Positions 32,691 to 45,155 of a stretch of DNA of 64,000 nucleotides are shown here, one piece after another. The DNA comes from Erwinia_E haradaeae_D (lineage in GTDB: Bacteria; Pseudomonadota; Gammaproteobacteria; Enterobacterales; Enterobacteriaceae): NCBI RefSeq assembly GCF_900698935.1, contig NZ_LR217716.1, positions 1 through 64,000 on the forward strand, given 5' to 3'. The stretch's first letter is position 1. The number at the start of each line of letters is the position of its first letter. The notes under the pieces were generated by a model. It was not told the origin of the DNA. It ran no database searches and saw only the letters and a program-made list of their open reading frames with translations. A program made the position numbers and the translations under genes.

Positions 32691-35050
32691 AATTATATCC
32701 TCTTTAGATTACAGATCTACAGCTTATTTTTCATGAAAAATTTCTCTCCCCTCTCTCTATTTATGAACATGTGAAACTTATTCATATATTAATGCAATTA
32801 GAAATAGGTAATTAAAGGTATTAGTAGAACTACACGCGAGATTACAATAAAGTATTTTCAACAGAAAAAGAATTGTTATATAAGATGCCTTATAGATCAT
32901 TATCTATAACTAAAAATAGAGTTTATGCATATTAACTCTAGTCTATAATTCAGTGTAAAAACTGTTGAGTTCACGATACAATGATTAGATTTTTGCGTAA
33001 ACACAATAGAAGTATTCTGTTGTATCATCTGTAATAGATGTATATTTATACAGATCCATTAATAATGATATCATATACCACTGATTCATAATATAAATAT
33101 ACGAACTATTCTGATTAATCAGTAAAAGATTATCACAAAATATATAAACACAAAGTTGGAATTATTGATTCTAAAAAGACAAATATTAATTTAAGAATGA
33201 TATTTTATATAAAAATTATTAATACACCATATGCTTGAATAGTGCTTTGTTAGGAGTAGAAAAATAAAAAAATAGGTTAGGTAGCTTAACGCAAAAAAAT
33301 TTTAGTATAAAATAATTATAAATGTATATATGTAAAAATTATTACATATATATAATAAAACTATTTTTATTAGGAAGGATATGTCTACTAAAATATGACT
33401 AGAATCAGAAATATGGATAATAATATATATTAAAAAATCATATTTTTTATGAAGAAGAGATTTCTCTTTTAAATATTGGTTTAATATTTTAAACAGTTGT
33501 ATTTATTATTTTATTTTTTTAATAAAAAGAAAGAAAATAGATAGAGTAATCATTGGTACCGGATAATTATGATCTTAAATTTAAAATAGATGAATATAGT
33601 TTATAAAATAACTGATTTTAATTACTTAAAGATGATATCAGAAAAATGAAAATATTTAATAATGATAAATATTCTATATATTAAGAATAATTCTATATTA
33701 TATTCAAATATAGAAATTTAATATTTAATGGTATGAACAATAATATTTTTATACAATAAATATTGTACTTTTTTAAAATTTCTAAAACTACCAATATAAT
33801 ATATCTTGATGTTAATAACATTAATATAAGTTCTTACTTTTTAAGTTATTGGCATGAAAAATTATATATTAAAAAATAATATTTTATATTACCTATTGTA
33901 TTGCATTTTTAATGCTATCCCATCACATCTCATTTCGTAAGAAATATATAGTTATTTTTAAGAAAAATAAGTTAATTTGTGTGTTGTACACTTGTATGCT
34001 AGTTAATATTTTTCTAACCTACCTACTACCTAGTAGGTCATAATAAATCATAAAGCATAGTAGACCTACTAAGAACTTTATGCTAATACTTAGCAGTAAA
34101 ATTAAAATATACTGTTGTGTATGAATCAATTTATTCTTATGTCTGGATATTCAGTATCCATATCATTTTATGTATATAATACAGAGCATTACTCCTTAAT
34201 GGATATAGTGAACGTTATTTATTGTACGTCATTGATTCGCTATCAGTAGTTTTGATATTATTACCTTTCATTATTATCTAGAATATATTAATAGAAAACT
34301 TCATAAAATATTGTTTTTTGGTTAGATTAATCAGTACTATACCAGCACTTAAATCTTTAAATATGCTATATATTTTATATATATAAAGATTATTATAAAT
34401 AATATTTTTAATATTAAGATTATTACTTTAAAAAGTTTATAATAAAAAAGTGATAATATCTCTAATATTTAAAATATAGAGAATACGGCAAGATGCTTAA
34501 GGTTATTACGATCATAGTATAAAAAATATTACAGATCATTTGTGATAACAGAATATACTAGGTGATTGTAAATAGATACATCAATATGTTATTAAACATA
34601 TAAAATTACCTTAATTTATAAAATATGCTATTATAATATTATAAATTGTTAATTCTCCTATTATTTTTGTTAGAACACCTTTAACATTGAAGAATTCGTT
34701 GGATGGTTTTTAAAATTTTAAAATTTTTTAACAAATATTTTAAAAAATAATTTTACATTTGAGTTTAATTAATGATATATTTTATTGAATCTGTGTTACA
34801 GATATATAGAAAGCACAGAGGTAGTGATCTTTAAATATTAAATGAGTCTCGCATTTATAATCGAGTATATTATCAATTTTATTGATAACTTTTCCTCATA
34901 AAAGGCTGTATTTGCGTAGTAAACATAATTTTATTACTACTGAAATTTTTTAAAATAAATCAAGATTAATAAGATTATTATCTTTCTTTATGTTTTGTTG
35001 CGTAGCAAAATATTTTTGATTATTCAATATCTCTAATTATTTTAACTAGA
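32691..35050. other. Very AT-rich spacer; thiE and nuc not recognisable in unit 2
   Basis: Over 2.3 kb between the repA and ibp remnants. By synteny it should contain thiE and nuc, but no anchor to either can be found, so they are deleted or fully eroded. The start (about 32,900-33,050) loosely matches 53,560-53,720. The clustered inverted repeat at 34,021-34,082 is listed separately. Confidence 0.45.
34021..34082. repeat. Clustered inverted and direct repeats (acctacta)
   Basis: acctacta-cc-tagtaggt (34,021-34,038) is an 8-bp-arm inverted repeat with a 2-base spacer. A second nested hairpin follows at 34,049-34,082: cataaag...tagtag-acc-tacta...ctttatg. The word acctacta recurs at 34,064-34,071. 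The cluster is distinctly GC-richer than the flanking kilobases. It could be a protein-binding site or part of an origin; function unknown. Confidence 0.5.
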
Positions 35051-35430
35051 CATTTAAATGTTCTTAAGTTTTTACTTGCTTTTGCATATCATAGGTAAAT
35101 GCTAGGGTTAATAACCCATTATCGAAGGCAGAATATTGAATATAAATGCGATCTTTTAGGTTAAAGTGAAGAGCAAATTCTATTTTTTAAAATCCTGATG
35201 CAGCCATTTCAGAAAATTTTTTCTGTCGTAGATTCTATTTCGTTTGTTTTAAAATACCCTCTAATATTTAATTAGTTATTATATAGAAATATCTAGTTCC
35301 TCTTCAGTATAACCTTGATACTAATTTTCATTTTCATAATCTTCTTTATAGTTCTGCAGTAGATGATAGACTGGAAAATAAATTATAGGCATGTCACCTA
35401 TAATACGATTAAACCGATCATCCATTTTTA
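35051..35430 (-). pseudogene. ibp: ibp remnant, unit 2
   Basis: Matches the two intact ibp genes (e.g. taatgctagggttaataacccatt at 35,096 onwards in pieces, ttaggttaaa.tgaagagcaaattct at 35,157), but has frameshifts and stops, and its N-terminal part is shortened. Its heat-shock promoter and terminator hairpin are also degraded. Confidence 0.88.
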
Positions 35431-36169
35431 GTTTACATAAAACGATGAAAAATAAGATGATAATTATATTCAGATATCAAAAACAGAACGCTATTCTATA
35501 AGTTTTATTATATAATATAAAAATATTTAAATCAAGACTAATAGTTTGAACAGAAGTATTTTATGTATTTTTAAGAACCCCCTCAAAAGAGAACAAGAAA
35601 ATTGTTTTGCTCTATATCAGTCAAAGACATTTTTTCGAAATATCATCAATTTTAATATATAACTATTCTCTTATTGTAGTAATGCGTTTCTAGCATCAGT
35701 AAATAAAATAAATCACTAACGTAGCGTATAATCTAATATAGAATAAGATGGCTAAAATATATTCCAAAAAATCCAGATAGAAATATGGATACTATCCATA
35801 TCATATTAGAAGTAAATACAAGATAATGATATTCATAAAAATCTCTTAATATTAATGCTGTAAAACATAAACACAAAATGTAATTAATATTACTATTAAT
35901 TATACATTTTAGAAAATTAAAATTTCAATACATGAATAAAAATATTTTGTTTTAAAACTGTGATATATGATAAAACATATCTACCACTAGATAGTTCTAT
36001 GTTAAAGTTTTTTTGGAAATATTTTTATATACTATAACCAATTAAAATTGTATTAGATAAATCAATCGTCTTAACCGATATCCTATTTTTATAAATTAAT
36101 AATCAGCGTATTGTAGGGTAGCTGTATTACACAGAGTCTTATAGTAAGATGGTTGAAAGTAAAAAATCA
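35431..36169. other. ibp-apbE spacer, unit 2
   Basis: 35,740-36,160 is the counterpart of window positions 1-430. No gene. Confidence 0.5.
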
Positions 36170-37130
36170 GTGTATAATTTATAATAAATATAAATATAAT
36201 ATTGCAATATGCTATATATAAAATATATCAATATATATGCCAAGATCTGTTTTGGAAGAAAGATCATAAAGTATGACAAATACTATGCCATTATAGTATA
36301 CTCTAATGTTATCACCTTCAACGATCCTCGTTACTAGTTAACAATGGTAGTTTTTCTTAAATCTGATATAATCCACTATAATTCTAAACAGATGCGCTAT
36401 AGACGAAATTTTTGCGGATACTCTTTCCTAAGATCCAGATAATCAATAAATGACAAGCTATAGCAATCGCTAAGACTGTAAGATATATATTATCTATCTA
36501 TCATCCAATTTGTCATGCAACAGCTATTATTAATAAGACTTTTGACATGTCATGGAAGGTATAGAGGCGTAAATCTTTGATGTGCTAAAAAACTCAAATA
36601 TAGGTTTGATATAGATCTGGCTATCTTGAGGTAACAAATCTTTCTGACTAATACTATTGATTGATATAAGACGTTGCTAGCAATATATCTTTATATGTAG
36701 CAAAGAGAATTTACACTTGATCCATTAGTAAGTGGTATAGAAAAAAGATAGCGATCACTATCTTCTTTACACCCCGCCATGTAGTCTGTACTTATAATTG
36801 TAATGTGTGAAATGAGTCGTGGAGCATTACAACATCAAAACCTACCAATCTAGAAAATATTACATATTTACATAAATAAGGTATTATATTTTTAAATTAG
36901 GTGTGGCATTGAACCGCGAGAGCCTTAAGAGCAATTATTCTAAACTAGACAGCAAGCAATTAGTATACTTAATTAATCCAGTGACTTGGCAACTAAATTC
37001 AAAATCATCTCGTTTCAGTTTCTGTCATTGTTACTATTATTTTAGAAATAGGCAGTTAAGGTTTTAGTCATATAAATTAAGAAAGAGTGTAAGTATTTTA
37101 TTTCGTGAGTATTAAAAAAGTATGTTGAAT
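36170..37130 (+). pseudogene. apbE: apbE remnant, copy C (end of unit 2)
   Basis: Collinear with the intact apbE and with copy A, which it resembles most: accttcaacgatcct near 36,320, the middle region near 36,640-36,730, and aaaatcatctcgtttcagtttctgtcattgtta near 37,000 in pieces. No frame survives. Confidence 0.75.
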
Positions 37131-37698
37131 GACCTAAACTACATAGAGTTACATAGAGATGCAAGAGAGATTTAAATCTATAAGATCATTCAGATCTGAA
37201 TATTCAGATTATTGGAATATCTCTCTTATAGTATGATGACTAAAATGGTACATTATTATATAGAAAAAATTTATATGTGTTTAAAGTCCAATGATGTTAA
37301 TATCATAGTCATCATATTGTAATAACCAAACTTAAAACAAATGCATAGCGCTTTCCAGAAGATTATAAAATAGATAAATTATACTATGTTTTGACAGTTT
37401 CTCATATTGAGAAATCTGATGTCTCTACAGAATTATTACATATACTTTAAAATATTTCTCTAGGCTTTATTTTCATACAAGCGCAAAAATGGTTATATAT
37501 TAAATATGATTACATACATAAAATACTAATATGACCAGTAATCTATGCTGACATATTGATAGTTATATCATAATAACTACCTTGCCGATATAGGTTGTTA
37601 TATTATTCTCTATGCTTATTATTTATTAACTTTTTATTTATTTTAACTATTTTAACTAATATTTTTAACCAATATTTGGCTATAGGAATTTATGAACG
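37131..37698. other. apbE-gpmA spacer, unit 3
   Basis: Upstream region of the live gpmA. No gene. It is partly alignable with 1,481-1,918. Confidence 0.4.
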
Positions 37699-38418
37699 AT
37701 GTCTATTACTAAACTAGTGTTGATACGTCACGGGGAGAGTCAATGGAATCAACAAAATCGCTTTACTGGGTGGCACGATATTGATCTAACAAAAAAAGGT
37801 AAAAGCGAAGCTAAAGATGCCGGCAAACTGCTACAAAAAGAGGGGTTTATGTTCGATTTTGCATATACTTCTGTGCTTAAACGTGCAATCCACACTTTGT
37901 GGATCATACTAGATGAAATTGATCAAGCATGGATTCCAGTCGAGAAGACATGGCGCTTAAATGAGCGCCACTATGGCGCTCTGCAAGGTATGAATAAAGA
38001 TGCAATAACTCAAACATATGGTGAAAAAAAAGTTAAGCAATGGCGTCGAAGCTTATCTGCCATCCCGCCACATCTGGACTGTATTGATGAACGTTTTTCT
38101 AAAGGTGATGCGCGTTATGCTTTACTAACCCATGAACAATTACCAACCGCTGAAAGTTTAGAGATGACTATTGCTCGCGTGCTTCCTCTTTGGAATTCAT
38201 CAATCCTACCGCAGATAAAATGTGGGAATAAAATACTGATTACTGCACATGGAAACTCACTTCGCGCTTTAATAACATATTTAGATAAAATACCTGAAGA
38301 AAAGATTCCTGAACTTAATATACCAACTGGCGTTCCTTTGGTTTATATGTTTGATAAAGAGTGTAATCCTATTCAGCGCTATTGGCTCAGTAGTGGTAAT
38401 ACCATGGTAATATCATAA
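37699..38418 (+). CDS. gpmA: 2,3-bisphosphoglycerate-dependent phosphoglycerate mutase GpmA
   Basis: Interconverts 3- and 2-phosphoglycerate in glycolysis. The 239 residues match E. coli GpmA (250) from residue 1: catalytic histidine in LIRHGESQWN (about His11), NRFTGWHDIDL, TSVLKRAIHTLW, RLNERHYGALQGMNK (catalytic Glu), QWRRS, and the second histidine in ITAHGNSLRALITYLD. The C-terminal tail is about 11 residues short, outside the core. An AGGA lies 12 bases upstream. The plasmid-like array carries a core glycolytic gene, with dead copies in units 1, 2 and 4; if no chromosomal gpm exists, the array would be indispensable. Confidence 0.96.
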   Translation: MSITKLVLIRHGESQWNQQNRFTGWHDIDLTKKGKSEAKDAGKLLQKEGFMFDFAYTSVLKRAIHTLWIILDEIDQAWIPVEKTWRLNERHYGALQGMNKDAITQTYGEKKVKQWRRSLSAIPPHLDCIDERFSKGDARYALLTHEQLPTAESLEMTIARVLPLWNSSILPQIKCGNKILITAHGNSLRALITYLDKIPEEKIPELNIPTGVPLVYMFDKECNPIQRYWLSSGNTMVIS

Positions 38419-39570
38419 CTAAAGCGTATATCTGACATTAACTGAGCTATACAATTCGTATACTGCATAATCTTATTTGATGTTTGTCTAACAACGCTCA
38501 TACAAATGTTTGAAAATGCTAAATCACTTTAAAAATTAATACACTCCGTATTAGGGTAAACATACGAATAAAAATCCTCTATATTTTTAAAAAATCAGAA
38601 AATTTATTTTTATTGTAATCAGTTTAACACTTGATATAGTTATGTTGGAAATAAACTGAATTAATCAGCCTACAGAATATAAATATGCTCGTGATATATT
38701 AGTAATTATTTAATATCGTTTTTATACTTTGATGTTTAGAGATTGTATTCTAGGTATAAAGGGGGATTTTGCATCATTTAAGTTTACATTACTTAAGACT
38801 ATTGCAAAATATGAGATAGACCTTTTTAAGCATTCTATTTTATGATTTTTAGCATCAATTAAAAACATAAATAAGGATAACGCGCGCAGAACATACTCTT
38901 TTTTGGTTCGCCTGTATATCCATGAATCTTATCATGTACATTTAAATGAGATAAGTTAAAGATAAGCAAATGGTGAAAATCAATATATTTGCATGTGCTA
39001 CAAATGATTTTTCTTTTTGACCAATCCCTCTATGATTTCTTGATCCTTTCAATCAATAGAGTCGCACTATAACTTCTGACAAAAACTCCTGAAAAATTAT
39101 GTTCAGGAGTACCCCTTTGAAATTTTATTTAACGATATTACTCAGACAATCTAAAAGAACCACAATAAAGCACTAACATTTTTTATATCTTATCAAGTGA
39201 AAACTAATCATCATTGCATGCATTAAGTGTATGGATGATAATCTGATGCGGGAGACTCTCGATGCTCGAGCGGGATATTTTTTACTCTGTTCTATAAAGT
39301 TATTAAAAATAAATTAAGATGAATATATGATATTAGTAGTGGTGAGGGCGACATGGATACTACTGTGTATATAGTAGATTTTCTAAATTAAATATCTTCA
39401 TGTTTTATATACATCTAGAAAAACTTACCAATACAATAATGTTGTTCAACATTTTGAATTTTTCAATTACAGTTAATTGAACCCCCAATAATTAGAAATC
39501 AACTAGCTTTCTACACCTAGATAGAAAAGAACAATAAAAACATCTTCTAACTTATATTGACTATTGACTA
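38419..39570. other. gpmA to antisense-RNA module spacer, unit 3
   Basis: No gene recognised. It is shorter than the equivalents in units 2 and 4 (about 1.15 kb against about 1.4-1.5 kb) and only weakly alignable with them. Confidence 0.4.
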
Positions 39571-39648
39571 GACGCAAAAAACCCTGATAGGGCGATTATC
39601 TTGGCAGACTTCACTATCAGGGCTTTGCGAATCGTTAGTATACGTATT
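39571..39648 (-). ncRNA. Candidate replication-control antisense RNA, orphan copy 2
   Basis: Same module as at 24,018: promoter TTGATT-17-TAATAT, then stem CGCAAA/CCCTGATAG pairing with CTATCAGGG/TTTGCG. An uninterrupted TTTTTT lies at the 3' edge of the CCCTGATAG stem, making the best terminator of the set. The hairpin differs from copy 1 at one unpaired base and from copy 3 at one loop base; every paired position is identical. The flanks on both sides are strongly diverged. No repA lies next to it; a bioB remnant follows on the right. Confidence 0.7.
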
Positions 39649-39655
39649 CAAAATG

Positions 39656-39684
39656 ATATTATCATAATAAATGATAACAATCAA
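39656..39684 (-). promoter_or_regulatory. Predicted sigma-70 promoter of orphan antisense RNA 2
   Basis: TTGATT (39,679-39,684) and TAATAT (39,656-39,661), 17-bp spacing, reading leftward. Confidence 0.67.
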
Positions 39685-39689
39685 GTATT

Positions 39690-40099
39690 AGATATGACTT
39701 TTGGTAGGAATTTTATAAAAATAAGATGCACGGTAGTAAAAATGTTTTCATCATGCATGTAAAAAATGCTCTTACATCAAAAAGTTATATTTTACATCCT
39801 AGTGTGATACCACAAAATCTTAAAACTACTAGAGACTCTCTATATTATTTCTTATAATTTATACAAATGTAGAGCAGAATGAAAATATAGGTGATACTAT
39901 TGTTACAAAATATGCTATAATATTCTCATGATGAGAGATCTTAATAATCATTCATAAAGAAAGATTATTTTTATTGTTCCTAAAGATGAACTATATGTAC
40001 ATTTTCCTTTTCTTTTAAGTTAAAATATAGAAAAATTAATAATTGATAGTTCGATTAATTATTCAAAGTAATAGCGCTTCCGTATATTTACTGATCCCT
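39690..40099. other. Spacer before bioB remnant, unit 3
   Basis: No gene. It probably includes eroded bioB 3' sequence, since the distance from the RNA module to the VGKVPGTPL-equivalent is about 300 bases shorter than in unit 2. Confidence 0.4.
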
Positions 40100-40900
40100 T
40101 TCAACTAGCGTATAGACGCATATTACGAGCACGGTATGATAATAAATACTACTATCATTATTTGTTTTAAATTTAAAGAGTTTATAAAGTTATTACAAAA
40201 GAAGGGCGTGCCAGCTACTGTTATACACATATTTGTAAGAGCGCTTTCCTGCGATTCCGGAACCGTCTTTATCTCTTCTAGCCACATTCTGTGCAATTAG
40301 TAATATTTTACTGATGGTACACATACTATTAGCATATTTGTAGTATGTTCTTCACGTGCGAAATCAAGTGTATTTAATCTATTTTGATAGCTCCGCATTA
40401 TAACAATTGATGCTAAAATTCTGGCAAGATATTTATGTGATGATGTAAATTTCACTTAACTACTAACTCAATAAAACACACTTCTTCATCGTTCAATACG
40501 TTTCCAGTTCCGCTTTCTTTAAGCCCTTTATTCTTTCTTCATGTGGAATTATATCACGATTATATCGATTTCTCTTCACAACTCCTATATAAAACATATT
40601 AAACTAGTGTCGTATATCGCACCAGAAGCATCAAAAACTTATTGTAGATATACGAATTACTCATTTTTATACTTAGTCTATAAGGTATGCAATATAGACA
40701 GCATGTACATTTTTCTAAACACAATTCTATTTCAATTTATAACACTAGATGCATAAAATATTTTTACTAGATTAAAACATTAAGAATATATGCCCTAAGC
40801 TCTCAAGAAAAAGTGAATAATAAAAAGCTGATTTAATAACATTTTGCTCTGCTTTATCCATTTAGAATGGAGAGCTTTACATCATACTAATCCGTATCAT
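40100..40900 (-). pseudogene. bioB: bioB remnant, unit 3
   Basis: Matches the unit 2 remnant: gcgctttcctgcgattccgg (40,240) against cgctttctggcgactccgg, and minus-strand LKKAELETY near 40,490, equivalent to VKAMGLEACM. All frames are broken. It is divergent from the bioA remnant at 41,015. Confidence 0.72.
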
Positions 40901-41014
40901 TTTGTAGAAAAATAGATATTTATCAGTATAGATTTTACAGTAATACTGTCTGTAGTGTGTTTGAATTTTATTTAATAGAGTAGCATGCGATACAGGTTTG
41001 GTACATCTTATATT

Positions 41015-41775
41015 TTATAGAATAATACCATGTAAAAGAATTATTTTTTATATTTTTATAAATGGCATAAAGGGTATTCGTATACATCTATAATTCATGT
41101 ATGGCTCAATGATCTAGTTGTGTCTTCTGAGGGCTATTAGCTAACTCTTAAAGATGGTTGTTGGTTCATAGATGGCATTTTTTCTTAGCGGACAGCTATA
41201 TATGGTGGTCATCATTCAATGATTAACTAAGATATAAATGCTACAATGAACCACATATCACATGTAATATTCGGTGGTATGCTTTATCCTACTGTAGTGG
41301 AATAATGTCGTCTATTCGTAAGTATCACACCAGCTTGTTTTGGAGTGTGATTTTATACAGATCCTGATTTCTCTGCGGTAGCAATAGAGATCAAAATAGT
41401 ACTACTATATTAGTAAAAACAGGGAATCTCCACTACGAGATATTATCTTGACGTCAATAGTATCACGGAGATGCTTGTGAGGAAATGCCAGTTGGTGATG
41501 CTGAACACTCCATGAATAGTATTGATCGAAATGATCTACCGTCTAATCGATTCTCAATACTCCTACGAATTGTTTTGGAGAACATTTGCAAAAAGGCGAT
41601 ACAATGTTGTTTTTCTTAATTTTTTTGAGTATGCTATAAAGATAGCAGCAGTTATTATGGCATCCGATTGAGCTGACACTGCAATATATGATTTCTGAAG
41701 AAACACTGATGACATTGATAGATGTTATTTCGATTTTCCAACATCAAAAGATAATTGCATCTCCTCTTGATTTTA
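41015..41775 (+). pseudogene. bioA: bioA remnant with internal deletion, unit 3
   Basis: Aligns with 2,555-3,865. From about 41,030 to 41,655 it follows the N-terminal half (e.g. atagatggcattttttct at 41,168, live atagatggcatgtcttct). It then jumps from the equivalent of 3,195 (gcagcagt.atta) to that of 3,776 (atgatttctgaag), losing roughly 570 bases including the PLP lysine region. Many stops lie in the remainder. Confidence 0.9.
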
Positions 41776-41849
41776 TGTTGATAGTACATTGATAAAAGAG
41801 ATAGAAAATATTATACATTAGACCCTTTGCGATAGAATCTATATATCTA

Positions 41850-43000
41850 AACTACTGTATTCCGCATTAGGACTTATGATGAGTATCATACTAGATTTTT
41901 TAGTCTAACATAGCCATAAAGTAATCCGTATTCTTTGTTGTATGTATTTAGTAGTGATAGAAGTGATACTCACATTGTTGTTCTTCATACAGAAAAAAAT
42001 GACATATGATTACAGAATTTTCGATGTTTTTTGAGCAATTATTAAAATATGCAGCATATGGTACTAATTTGATCTTTTGGAATATGAGTAACAAAGATCT
42101 AGTATTTTTTAGCTGAATCTATTATGTCCTATGATATTTATATCAATGATAATCAGTATCCTGCATGTTTTTATAGTTTCTATCTATTATCCGTTTTGAT
42201 TAACATTATCTTATTCAAGACTCACGCAATGAATAAACTCTATTTTTTAATGTAGTAAATGCGCTAATGCTTCGAAAATTAGCAAATGTTATCTTTTATA
42301 AAGATGTTCTGAGTTAAGTTCCAGAATGGCAACTCTATACGATGGCGGTGACTACCATGTCTACAGTACCTATATTCATGGCTGGTACTTATATGACGCT
42401 ATTACAGATAAAATATGCAGTAACAGTATTAATACTAAACATTATTAGTACTTTTTTGATCATTAATGAATCTATAGTATGTTGATATTTAAAACGATCT
42501 TAATTGAAGAAGCACGTATATCAGAAAAAATTTTTTGAAATTCTTCGCGAATACATGCTAACTAGATTTAAAGTTATTGTAATTTTTACGGCTATGTGCA
42601 TTTTTTTATTGCGTTAATCTCTGGTATAAACACTTTATTTGGAAGTATTTTTTCTATTAACTTTCAGGGTGCTTGAGGCTATATAGTTTTCTAACTTGCG
42701 TGGATAAGTTGTATACAAAGTAATGAGTATTTGCAGGGAGAAAACATCATGGTAGGAATAATGAGTATCTAATGAATTGGTCGTCATGATTGTTTTACGA
42801 AAAATTCGTAGCACACTATCAACTCGTTATAAAAAACCCTATTAAATTTTGGTATCCTTTGCTAATTTTGCATCTATTGGTATTATTTCAAGTCTATTAA
42901 GTTCTTGACGAACAGCAAGGTAATGTGGTCTCGCTTTAGTTGAAAACTTTGATATAGTGCAACACTAGTCAGTTTATTAGAAGCTTTCATAGCCAAATTA
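41850..43000 (+). pseudogene. nupC: nupC remnant, unit 3
   Basis: Collinear with the intact nupC (3,940-5,124), e.g. caattattaaaatatgc.gcat at 42,037, acgatggcggtgactaccatgtctacagta in pieces at 42,339, and gaacagcaaggtaatgt at 42,910. It has numerous frameshifts and in-frame stops. Confidence 0.9.
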
Positions 43001-44348
43001 TGTCTACGACACTTAGAAAAGGAACCAAGACTGATAATAGTATATGCTATGATTATATATCTAATATTTATGAATATCATTGAACCTTCTGAGGAGTGTT
43101 TATATAATATTTTATGTCTTGTATAATTGATAATGGTAGTAATTTCACTTTTACTATATAGTTGTTAGTTATGTGCTTTAGTTATAGTCACGAGATCTAA
43201 AGTATCGAACAAGTACAAGGTGATTTCTATGTATTTTTAATATATGGTTACTACAGGAAAGAGTATCAGATGCTTGCATGACTGCGAGTGAATTTTCTAT
43301 TAATGTATCTCGGCGTAAGCACTTTAGAGCTATATCTAAAGTAAAAAAGATAATGAATGTTTTAGTGTTGCTTGAAATGATCTTACATCATGAAATAGTG
43401 TATGATTTGCATGTGACTGCATAATAAGAGAAACTTTTACTCCATGGTGAGAGGATTTTTATATAAAAATATTAGTTATTTTATCATTCATAAAAATCTT
43501 ACGTTATATAAACATGGTATTTCTAAGAGAGGGTAGTAGACACTAACCGTGAAGAATTATACAGTTATCATGAACTAAGATGCAAGAATGTAACTTACCA
43601 ACCCTTTTCTATAATGTATATTACGAGAAATGGTTATACATGTGTGTGTTATTTCTCCTGTTGATTATACATTCCAGATAGATAAGTTAGTTAATTGTAC
43701 ATGTTTATAATGCTTTAGTAATTAAATGCGATATTTTTCGTAGAACATCATGCAAGAAAATACAGTTTTGCGTAAATAAGTTAAAGTTTCCTGTTATATT
43801 CTTTTCGGTTGTGTACAGTATGAAGTTTTTCTAAATCCACCGATATTCATCATAGAAAAAATAATAGAAAAACTTCAAAAGGAGAAATCGGTCAAGAATT
43901 AGCAGAAGTGTACGCTTTAAAAAACCCCATGATACTCCCATAAAATAACATCGCTATAAAACCATCTACTTGTGAGGTTTACAAGATGATATAGTGGCAT
44001 TATTCTAAGCAAGCAAGGTAGAATCTAAAAATCTAGAGAGGATCCACACATTTTTTAGTACACCCTGCTTCATAAAGAATCTAAAATAGATAATAATATG
44101 TATTATAGTACAGAGCATTTCATCTTGGTTAACGTTTTTATTGTTACCATAGTAAATGGTGTAATCACGTCAAGATTGCCTGATGTTATATGAATAGATA
44201 ATCATTAATCTTGTCATTTTAAAGTTAAGTAGGTGAGCAATTATCAGCTACGGGGTTCAGGTGAAAAAGAATGATGCATATCATGTAATAAGCTGCATGA
44301 AATGTAACATAAAGCCTTTTATTCTGCTTTTATGAATAGGGTGTGATT
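43001..44348. other. nupC-thiD spacer, unit 3
   Basis: Homologous to 5,125-6,450. Long but unrecognised. Confidence 0.45.
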
Positions 44349-45155
44349 TTACCACCATTCATAGAAATGGTGAACAGGTCCAATGCCTTTACCAACAGAT
44401 AAGTTACGAGTATGACTGAGTGCTTGATGTAACCATTCTTTAGAAAACTTTAATGTTTGCGACCAATCTTCATAATAGGGACGTTTCGCGGCTAAAGCAG
44501 CCGAGAGGGTGCATCCAGTGCCATGAGTATGTAGAGTATTGACTCTTGTGGCAGAAAAACACCATTCTTGATTAGGCGTAATAAGCCAGTCAGGGCTCAA
44601 TGATCCAGGCAAGTGACCTCCTTTCATCACAACCGCCTTACAGCCTAGATCTAGGATCTGACGCCCTTGCTGACACATTTGTATTTCATTCTGTGCTATG
44701 TTACAACCAAGCAGTATTGCGGCCTCCTGTAAGTTAGGAGTAAGTATTGATACTAATGGTAATAACATTTCCCTAATTAAGACTACTGCCTCTTTATCTA
44801 ATAGTCTACTGCCATTTTTCGCCATCATAACCGGGTCAAGAATTATCCAAGGAATAGGGTATTCTATTAATTTCTCAGCAATAACATGAATGATTTGTGG
44901 GCGGTGAAGCATACCAATCTTTACGCTATCAATGTGTATATCACTAAGAACTGAATCTAATTGTTTTTCTAAACAAAAAGAGCTAATTTCGGAGATAAAT
45001 TGCACACCCTGTGTATTTTGTGCGACAATTGCAGTAATAACTGCAGCACCATACACACCTAAGGCTGAAAAAGTTTTTAAATCTGCCTGAATGCCGGCCC
45101 CACCACTTGGATCAGTACCGGCAATACTTAATACATTATATATTTTATTAGTCAT
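44349..45155 (-). CDS. thiD: Hydroxymethylpyrimidine/phosphomethylpyrimidine kinase ThiD
   Basis: Phosphorylates HMP and HMP-P to HMP-PP, feeding ThiE. The 268 residues match E. coli ThiD (266): ribokinase-fold N-terminal GTDPSGGAGIQADLKTFSALGVYG, VKIGML, ILDPVMMAKNGSRLL, and the anion-hole loop HGTGCTLSAALAA with its general-base cysteine region near residue 215. The start codon lacks a clear Shine-Dalgarno. It lies 870 bases downstream of thiH on the same strand, with an AT-rich gap, so it may be transcribed separately. The unit 1 copy is truncated. Confidence 0.96.
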   Translation of the reverse strand: MTNKIYNVLSIAGTDPSGGAGIQADLKTFSALGVYGAAVITAIVAQNTQGVQFISEISSFCLEKQLDSVLSDIHIDSVKIGMLHRPQIIHVIAEKLIEYPIPWIILDPVMMAKNGSRLLDKEAVVLIREMLLPLVSILTPNLQEAAILLGCNIAQNEIQMCQQGRQILDLGCKAVVMKGGHLPGSLSPDWLITPNQEWCFSATRVNTLHTHGTGCTLSAALAAKRPYYEDWSQTLKFSKEWLHQALSHTRNLSVGKGIGPVHHFYEWW

